Source: Shewanella phaeophyticola (GTDB lineage Bacteria; Pseudomonadota; Gammaproteobacteria; Enterobacterales; Shewanellaceae). From it: a stretch of 64,000 nt of DNA. Both the position numbers and the translations under genes were made by a program. The stretch lies in the NCBI RefSeq assembly GCF_025398315.1, contig NZ_JAODOQ010000001.1, forward strand, positions 4,216,001 through 4,280,000, in the 5' to 3' direction. Under the pieces are notes generated by a model. The model made no database searches, had not been told where the DNA came from, and saw only the letters and a program-made list of their open reading frames with translations. Shown here in pieces: positions 59,445-64,000 of the stretch. Positions within the stretch are counted from its first letter, which is position 1. Each line of letters starts with the position of its first letter.

Positions 59445-60836
59445 ATGAGCACAGGTACTGTTGTCCAAGTAATTGGCGCGGTTGTGGACGTCGAGTTTCC
59501 ACAAGATTCTGTACCTCGGGTATATGACGCTCTGAAGATCACAGGTGAAGGCGCCTGTAATGGTTTGGTGCTGGAAGTTCAGCAGCAGCTAGGTGGTGGT
59601 GTAGTTCGTACCATCGCTATGGGTTCTTCTGATGGTCTGCGTCGTGGTCTAGAGGTAGCAAACTCAGGTTCACCAATTTCTGTTCCGGTTGGGGTTAAGA
59701 CCCTTGGCCGTATCATGAACGTATTAGGTGAGCCGATTGATGAAGCGGATTCAATTGGTGAAGAAGAGCGTTATGAAATTCACCGTGCAGCTCCTTCATA
59801 TGAAGATCAATCAAATGCGACTGAGCTTTTAGAGACGGGTATCAAGGTTATCGACCTTGTTTGTCCATTCGCTAAAGGTGGTAAAGTAGGTCTGTTTGGT
59901 GGTGCTGGTGTTGGTAAAACAGTTAACATGATGGAACTGATTAACAACATCGCTAAAGCTCACTCAGGTCTTTCTGTTTTCGCTGGTGTTGGTGAGCGTA
60001 CTCGTGAGGGTAACGACTTCTACTACGAGATGGAAGATTCAGGCGTATTAGACAAAGTAGCTATGGTTTATGGTCAGATGAACGAGCCTCCAGGAAACCG
60101 TTTACGCGTAGCGTTGACTGGCCTGAGTATCGCTGAAAAGTTCCGTGACGAAGGTCGTGACGTATTGTTGTTCGTGGACAACATTTATCGTTACACCCTT
60201 GCCGGTACTGAAGTATCTGCACTATTAGGTCGTATGCCTTCTGCGGTAGGTTATCAGCCAACATTAGCTGAAGAAATGGGTGTTCTTCAAGAACGCATTA
60301 CTTCAACTAAGTCTGGTTCTATTACCTCTGTACAAGCAGTATATGTACCTGCGGACGATTTAACCGATCCGTCACCAGCTACAACCTTCGCTCACTTAGA
60401 TGCGACTGTTGTATTGTCTCGTCAAATTGCTTCTTTGGGTATTTACCCAGCCGTTGACCCGTTGGACTCGACTTCACGTCAGTTAGATCCACAGGTTGTT
60501 GGTCAAGAGCACTATGATGTTGCAAACGGTGTACAAACGGTATTACAGCGTTATAAAGAGCTGAAAGACATTATTGCTATTTTGGGTATGGATGAATTGT
60601 CAGATGATGACAAAACCATGGTATTCAGAGCACGTAAGATTGAGCGTTTCTTATCTCAGCCTTTCTTCGTAGCAGAAGTGTTTACAGGTTCTCCTGGTAA
60701 GTACGTTTCTCTAAAAGACACTATCCGTGGCTTTAAGGGTATCTTGGATGGCGAGTTTGACGCTATCCCTGAGCAAGCGTTCTACATGGTTGGTTCAATC
60801 GACGAAGCTGTCGAAAAAGCTAACAAAAAGAAATAA
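59445..60836 (+). CDS. atpD: ATP synthase F1 subunit beta
   Basis: A 463-aa catalytic subunit. P-loop FGGAGVGKTVNMMEL, GERTREGNDFYYEM with the catalytic Glu, LLFVDNIYRYTLAG Walker B, and the DELSDDDK version of the DELSEED lever. Its frame is intact. Confidence 0.97.
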   Translation: MSTGTVVQVIGAVVDVEFPQDSVPRVYDALKITGEGACNGLVLEVQQQLGGGVVRTIAMGSSDGLRRGLEVANSGSPISVPVGVKTLGRIMNVLGEPIDEADSIGEEERYEIHRAAPSYEDQSNATELLETGIKVIDLVCPFAKGGKVGLFGGAGVGKTVNMMELINNIAKAHSGLSVFAGVGERTREGNDFYYEMEDSGVLDKVAMVYGQMNEPPGNRLRVALTGLSIAEKFRDEGRDVLLFVDNIYRYTLAGTEVSALLGRMPSAVGYQPTLAEEMGVLQERITSTKSGSITSVQAVYVPADDLTDPSPATTFAHLDATVVLSRQIASLGIYPAVDPLDSTSRQLDPQVVGQEHYDVANGVQTVLQRYKELKDIIAILGMDELSDDDKTMVFRARKIERFLSQPFFVAEVFTGSPGKYVSLKDTIRGFKGILDGEFDAIPEQAFYMVGSIDEAVEKANKKK

Positions 60837-60872
60837 CTAGGCCGTAAAGCTTAGTTCTTTAAGGAGAACTTG

Positions 60873-61301
60873 ATGGCAGCCAAAACAGTCCAACTTGATA
60901 TTGTTAGTGCAGAAGATAGCATCTACCACGGCGAAGTGAGCTTTTTTGAAGTGAACGGCGCTGAAGGTGAGTTAGGTATTATGCCTAACCACGTTGCTCT
61001 ACTAACAAAAATCAAGCCTGGTATGGCGCGCTTTATCAAGCAAGATGGTAGTGAAGAAGTGTTGTATCTTTCAGGTGGTTTACTGGAAGTCCAACCTACT
61101 GCAATATCAGTGCTTGCTGATGTAGCATTACGTGCCGATGATATTGATGAAAAAGCCGCTTTAGAAGCGAAGGAACGTGCAGAGCAAGCTATTGCTAATG
61201 CTGGTACTGACTTCAATTACGAAGCTGCTGCTATTGAATTGGCCAAGTCTTTGGCTCAATTGAAAGTAGTTGAAACCATCAAGAAAAATATCACCAGATA
61301 A
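60873..61301 (+). CDS. atpC: ATP synthase F1 subunit epsilon
   Basis: A 142-aa subunit with an N-terminal beta-sandwich (LDIVSAEDSIYHGEVSF, GELGIMPNHVALLT) and two C-terminal helices that can inhibit ATP hydrolysis. I choose the ATG at 60873, preceded by AAGGAG. Last gene of the operon, followed by a terminator. Confidence 0.95.
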   Translation: MAAKTVQLDIVSAEDSIYHGEVSFFEVNGAEGELGIMPNHVALLTKIKPGMARFIKQDGSEEVLYLSGGLLEVQPTAISVLADVALRADDIDEKAALEAKERAEQAIANAGTDFNYEAAAIELAKSLAQLKVVETIKKNITR

Positions 61302-61319
61302 TCTGATTATTTGACGCAA

Positions 61320-61352
61320 TAAAAGGCGACTCATTATGAGTCGCCTTTTTTA
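61320..61352 (+). terminator. Rho-independent terminator of the atp operon
   Basis: AAAAGGCGACTCA / TGAGTCGCCTTTTTT strong stem with a short loop, right after atpC. Confidence 0.9.
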
Positions 61353-61362
61353 TTTATCATTA

Positions 61363-61673
61363 ATACCAATTCCAGCAATTATCTGGTCATTCAGCGGGAG
61401 TTCTGTGTCTTCTAGGCAAGTAATAGGATTGTAGGCATAGTTGCTCTCGGCAACTGCTCCTGCGTTGCTCTACCTCCTGCGTCCATGCAGTCGTACGTCA
61501 AAATCCTATTAAGCAGTATAGAAGGCACAGAAACCCGCCTTGCAGGAGACGCTCAGACAGTCCATTTCTTTGTTGCATTGCCTTAAAAGGGAATAACCAT
61601 TCTTTCAACAATGCGCCTCAAACTGAACAGTCTGAGTGACTCTGATTGGTCACATAATTAATGGAAATGGTAT
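61363..61673. repeat. MITE-like element with imperfect terminal inverted repeats
   Basis: Left end ATACCAATTCCAGCAATTAT and right end (inverse) ATACCATTTCCATTAATTAT match at 16 of 20 positions, bounding 311 bp without a coding frame. The interior has further partial inverted repeats. A short palindrome with the same ATACCAATTC arms occurs at 33351-33376. It fills most of the 460-bp gap between atpC and glmU. Confidence 0.6.
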
Positions 61674-61761
61674 AAACTAACAATCGCGATATTTTTCATT
61701 TGTAACGCGATTAAGCTAAAATAGCGCCAATTTGAAAAATGTACTTTTGAAGGAATCAACC

Positions 61762-63126
61762 ATGTCGTTAAATGTAGTGATCTTAGCCGCAGGTAAAGGA
61801 ACTCGCATGCGCTCAGATTTACCTAAAGTGTTACATCCTATTGCTCATAAAAGCATGGTTCAGCATGTTATTGATACCGCTAACTCTTTGGGCTCAGATG
61901 CTATTCAGTTGGTCTATGGTTATGGCGCTGAAAAACTACAAGCGACGTTAGGTGAGCAAAAACTAAATTGGGTATTGCAAGCTGAGCAGCTTGGTACCGG
62001 GCACGCTGTCGCTCAAGCCAACTCAAACGTCAACGACGACGATACCGTGCTTATTCTTTACGGTGATGTCCCGCTTATTCAACAATCTACATTAGAGACA
62101 CTGTTAGCTGCGCGTTCAACAAACGGCTTAGCTATTTTAACAGTTAACTTACCTAATCCAACTGGTTATGGCCGTATTGTGAGAGAGTTCGGTAAAGTGG
62201 TGGGTATCGTTGAACAAAAAGATGCCAATGCTGACCAATTAAAAATCACAGAAGTTAACACAGGTATTATGGCTGTACCTGGTAAGCAGCTAAAAGCCTG
62301 GTTGAGCCGGTTATCAAACAACAACGCGCAAAGCGAATATTACTTAACCGATATTATTGCAATGGCGAATGCAGATGGTGTTGACATTACAACCTCACAA
62401 CCGCAATCGGCAATTGAAGTAGAAGGTGCCAATAATCGTGTGCAATTAGCACAATTAGAGCGTGCTTACCAAGCTCGCGCCGCTGAAAAACTCATGTTAG
62501 AAGGTGCTAATTTACGAGATCCTGCCCGCATTGATATTCGCGGTGAAGTCAACGTGGGTATGGATGTGATGATTGATGTTAATGTCATTTTTCAAGGTAA
62601 GGTTACTTTAGGTAATAACGTAACCATTGGCGCAGGCGCTATTTTAATTGATTGCGAGATTGCCGATAACGCAGAAATTAAACCTTATACCATTGTTGAA
62701 GGCGCAAAACTTGGCCAAGCAGCAAGTGCAGAGCCGTTTGCACGTTTGCGCCCAGGTGCAGAGCTTAAACAAGATGCACACATTGGTAATTTTGTTGAAA
62801 TCAAAAAATCCGTATTAGGTATTGGTTCTAAAGCAGGCCATTTAACCTATCTTGGCGATGCTGTTATTGGCGCCGGTGTCAACATAGGTGCTGGTACCAT
62901 TACTTGTAACTACGACGGTGCTAACAAGTTTATTACCACCATTGAAGACGGTGTTTTTGTTGGCAGTGACACGCAATTAGTTGCGCCAGTCACCATTGGC
63001 AAAAATGCAACTTTAGGTGCCGGCTCTACTATCACTAAAGATGTCGCAGCTAATGAACTCGTTATCACTCGAGTCAAACAGCGCCATATTTCAGACTGGC
63101 AACGTCCAATTAAAATTAAAAAGTAA
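61762..63126 (+). CDS. glmU: Bifunctional UDP-N-acetylglucosamine pyrophosphorylase / glucosamine-1-P acetyltransferase
   Basis: A 454-aa enzyme that makes UDP-GlcNAc for peptidoglycan and LPS. The N-terminal uridylyltransferase has LAAGKGTRMRSDLPKVLHP and QAEQLGTGHAVAQA. The C-terminal left-handed beta-helix acetyltransferase has hexapeptide repeats with GHLTYLGDAVIG and GAGTITCNYDG. I choose the ATG at 61762 (MSLNVVILAAG) with AAGGAA upstream. Just upstream of a DeoR regulator. Confidence 0.96.
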   Translation: MSLNVVILAAGKGTRMRSDLPKVLHPIAHKSMVQHVIDTANSLGSDAIQLVYGYGAEKLQATLGEQKLNWVLQAEQLGTGHAVAQANSNVNDDDTVLILYGDVPLIQQSTLETLLAARSTNGLAILTVNLPNPTGYGRIVREFGKVVGIVEQKDANADQLKITEVNTGIMAVPGKQLKAWLSRLSNNNAQSEYYLTDIIAMANADGVDITTSQPQSAIEVEGANNRVQLAQLERAYQARAAEKLMLEGANLRDPARIDIRGEVNVGMDVMIDVNVIFQGKVTLGNNVTIGAGAILIDCEIADNAEIKPYTIVEGAKLGQAASAEPFARLRPGAELKQDAHIGNFVEIKKSVLGIGSKAGHLTYLGDAVIGAGVNIGAGTITCNYDGANKFITTIEDGVFVGSDTQLVAPVTIGKNATLGAGSTITKDVAANELVITRVKQRHISDWQRPIKIKK

Positions 63127-63156
63127 GTTTGTCTACTTAGATAAGCATTAACCTTT

Positions 63157-63187
63157 AAAACCTCTGTTTATCACAGAGGTTTTTTTG
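63157..63187 (+). terminator. Rho-independent terminator after glmU
   Basis: AAAACCTCTG / CAGAGGTTTTTTT stem with a TTTATCA-type loop and T run. Confidence 0.86.
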
Positions 63188-63249
63188 TACATATATTTCA
63201 ACTTTTGCGATTAAAAACTAGATAAAGTTTCATTTGTTGCTAAAATAAC

Positions 63250-63272
63250 TTTCGAAACGAAACATTTCGAAA
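63250..63272. promoter_or_regulatory. Candidate DeoR-family operator
   Basis: Two copies of the palindrome TTTCGAAA (63250-63257 and 63265-63272) with their starts 15 bp apart, 15-37 bp upstream of the DeoR-family gene. CTTTCGTTTC-like repeats are typical targets of AgaR/DeoR-type sugar regulators. Autoregulation is likely. Confidence 0.5.
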
Positions 63273-63286
63273 GGCTTTTTTATAAA

Positions 63287-64000
63287 ATGACCAAGCGTAA
63301 TACCCAACAACGCCGCCATTCGATCATTAAATTGGTTAATGAACAAGGTGAAGTCAGTGTTGATGAATTGGCTAGTTTGTTCGCGACCTCAGAAGTCACG
63401 ATCCGCAAAGATTTAGCCATGCTTGAAACCCATGGCTTACTATTACGCCGTTATGGTGGTGCAATCCAACTACCGCAAGAAATGACACAACTAGCCAACG
63501 AAACATTGTCACTAAATAAACAGGCTATTGCTGCAAAAGCGGCGGAGCTTATTCGCGATCATAACCGAATCATTATTGACAGTGGCAGCACCACATCAGG
63601 CATTGTGCAGCAGCTTAACAATAAGCGTGGTCTGGTGGTGATGACTAATTCGTTGCAATTAGCCAATGCCATACACGAACTTGAAAATGAACCCACATTA
63701 TTGATGACCGGTGGTACCTGGGATCCACATTCAGAGTCTTTTCAAGGCCAAGTGGCAGAACAAGTATTGCGTTCATATAACTTCGACCAATTATTTATTG
63801 GTGCAGACGGCCTAGATTTGGACCGTGGAACCACCACATTTAATGAACTCACCGGCCTGAGTAAAGTGATGGCCGAAATGTCGCGCGAGGTTGTGGTGTT
63901 ATTAGAGTCGACAAAAATAGGTCGAAGGATCCCCAACCTTGAACTGTCTTGGGATGTCGTAAATGTATTGGTTACCGACGACAAGGTTAACCCGCAAGCA
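63287..64000 (+). CDS. DeoR-family transcriptional regulator (cut by window end)
   Basis: At least 238 codons are present, running off the right edge. N-terminal DeoR winged helix-turn-helix (SVDELASLFATSEVTIRKDL, then ETHGLLLRRYGGA) is followed by the sugar-phosphate-sensing isomerase-like domain with IIIDSGSTTSGIV, LLMTGGTWDPHSES and FIGADGLDLDRG. Its position after glmU, and the usual glmS that follows in Shewanella, suggest a regulator of amino-sugar synthesis. Its frame is intact within the window. Confidence 0.9.
   Translation, partial: MTKRNTQQRRHSIIKLVNEQGEVSVDELASLFATSEVTIRKDLAMLETHGLLLRRYGGAIQLPQEMTQLANETLSLNKQAIAAKAAELIRDHNRIIIDSGSTTSGIVQQLNNKRGLVVMTNSLQLANAIHELENEPTLLMTGGTWDPHSESFQGQVAEQVLRSYNFDQLFIGADGLDLDRGTTTFNELTGLSKVMAEMSREVVVLLESTKIGRRIPNLELSWDVVNVLVTDDKVNPQA

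Noticed and set aside
1..64000. CRISPR arrays, prophage, IS transposases, tRNA genes
   Set aside because: I looked for direct repeats with spacers, phage-type genes, transposase motifs and cloverleafs, and saw none in the window.

Overview
The window is a single continuous piece of gammaproteobacterial core chromosome around the replication origin. Gene order (yrdA-yrdB-aroE, tsaC-yrdD-smg-dprA, def-fmt-rsmB-trkA, trkH-hemG, fadBA, glyQS, gyrB-recF-dnaN-dnaA | rpmH-rnpA-yidD-yidC-mnmE, mioC-oriC-mnmG-rsmG-parAB, atpIBEFHAGDC, glmU) and the protein sequences point to a Shewanella species or a close relative. This assignment is inferred from synteny and from how the proteins read, not from a database search. 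There is no prophage, insertion-sequence transposase, CRISPR array or tRNA visible.

Layout. 1-454: tandem rRNA promoters and leader firing leftwards into an rRNA operon just outside the window. 455-11752: yrdA, a GAF-GGDEF protein, then a mostly minus-strand block (yrdB, aroE, two amidohydrolases, hemF, tsaC, yrdD, smg, dprA, a LysM protein) with a truncated globin on plus. 11879-16067: def-fmt-rsmB-trkA. 16183-21244: two HemG paralogues around an ArsR regulator, then trkH, yigZ, pepQ. 21479-29514: fadBA, tusA, a MOSC protein, a MITE-like repeat and a very long TolB-amidohydrolase, with parS sites. 29604-40643: tag, glyQS, an HDOD protein and the gyrB-recF-dnaN-dnaA block. 41089-48611: rpmH to mnmE, a DEDDh exonuclease, and a LysR-regulated formaldehyde detoxification pair (frmA, fghA). 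48870-54148: mioC, oriC, mnmG, rsmG, parA, parB. 54369-61301: complete ATP synthase operon. 61762-64000: glmU and a DeoR-family regulator cut by the window edge.

How it works together. The origin (16 GATC sites and three perfect DnaA boxes between mioC and mnmG), the dnaA-dnaN-recF-gyrB genes, the ParAB partition proteins and three parS-like sites at 24.9, 28.3 and 29.6 kb form the replication and segregation core. One parS is also the core of a perfect 32-bp terminator-like palindrome.

Most striking observation. About 20 highly conserved genes, many essential in relatives (glyQ, atpA, fmt, aroE, tsaC, mnmG), have broken reading frames. In nearly every case the break lies where the conserved protein demands GGGCC or GGCCC (mostly Gly-Pro, also Trp-Ala, Met-Gly). 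The expected word is replaced by variable small indels and substitutions, and restoring it gives family-typical lengths. Only three intact GGGCC/GGCCC words were found by eye in 64 kb. Real loss of all these genes is not credible. The best explanation is a motif-specific consensus error, for example from an uncalled base modification at GGGCC read by single-molecule sequencing. I therefore annotate these as genes with interrupted frames, not as true pseudogenes.
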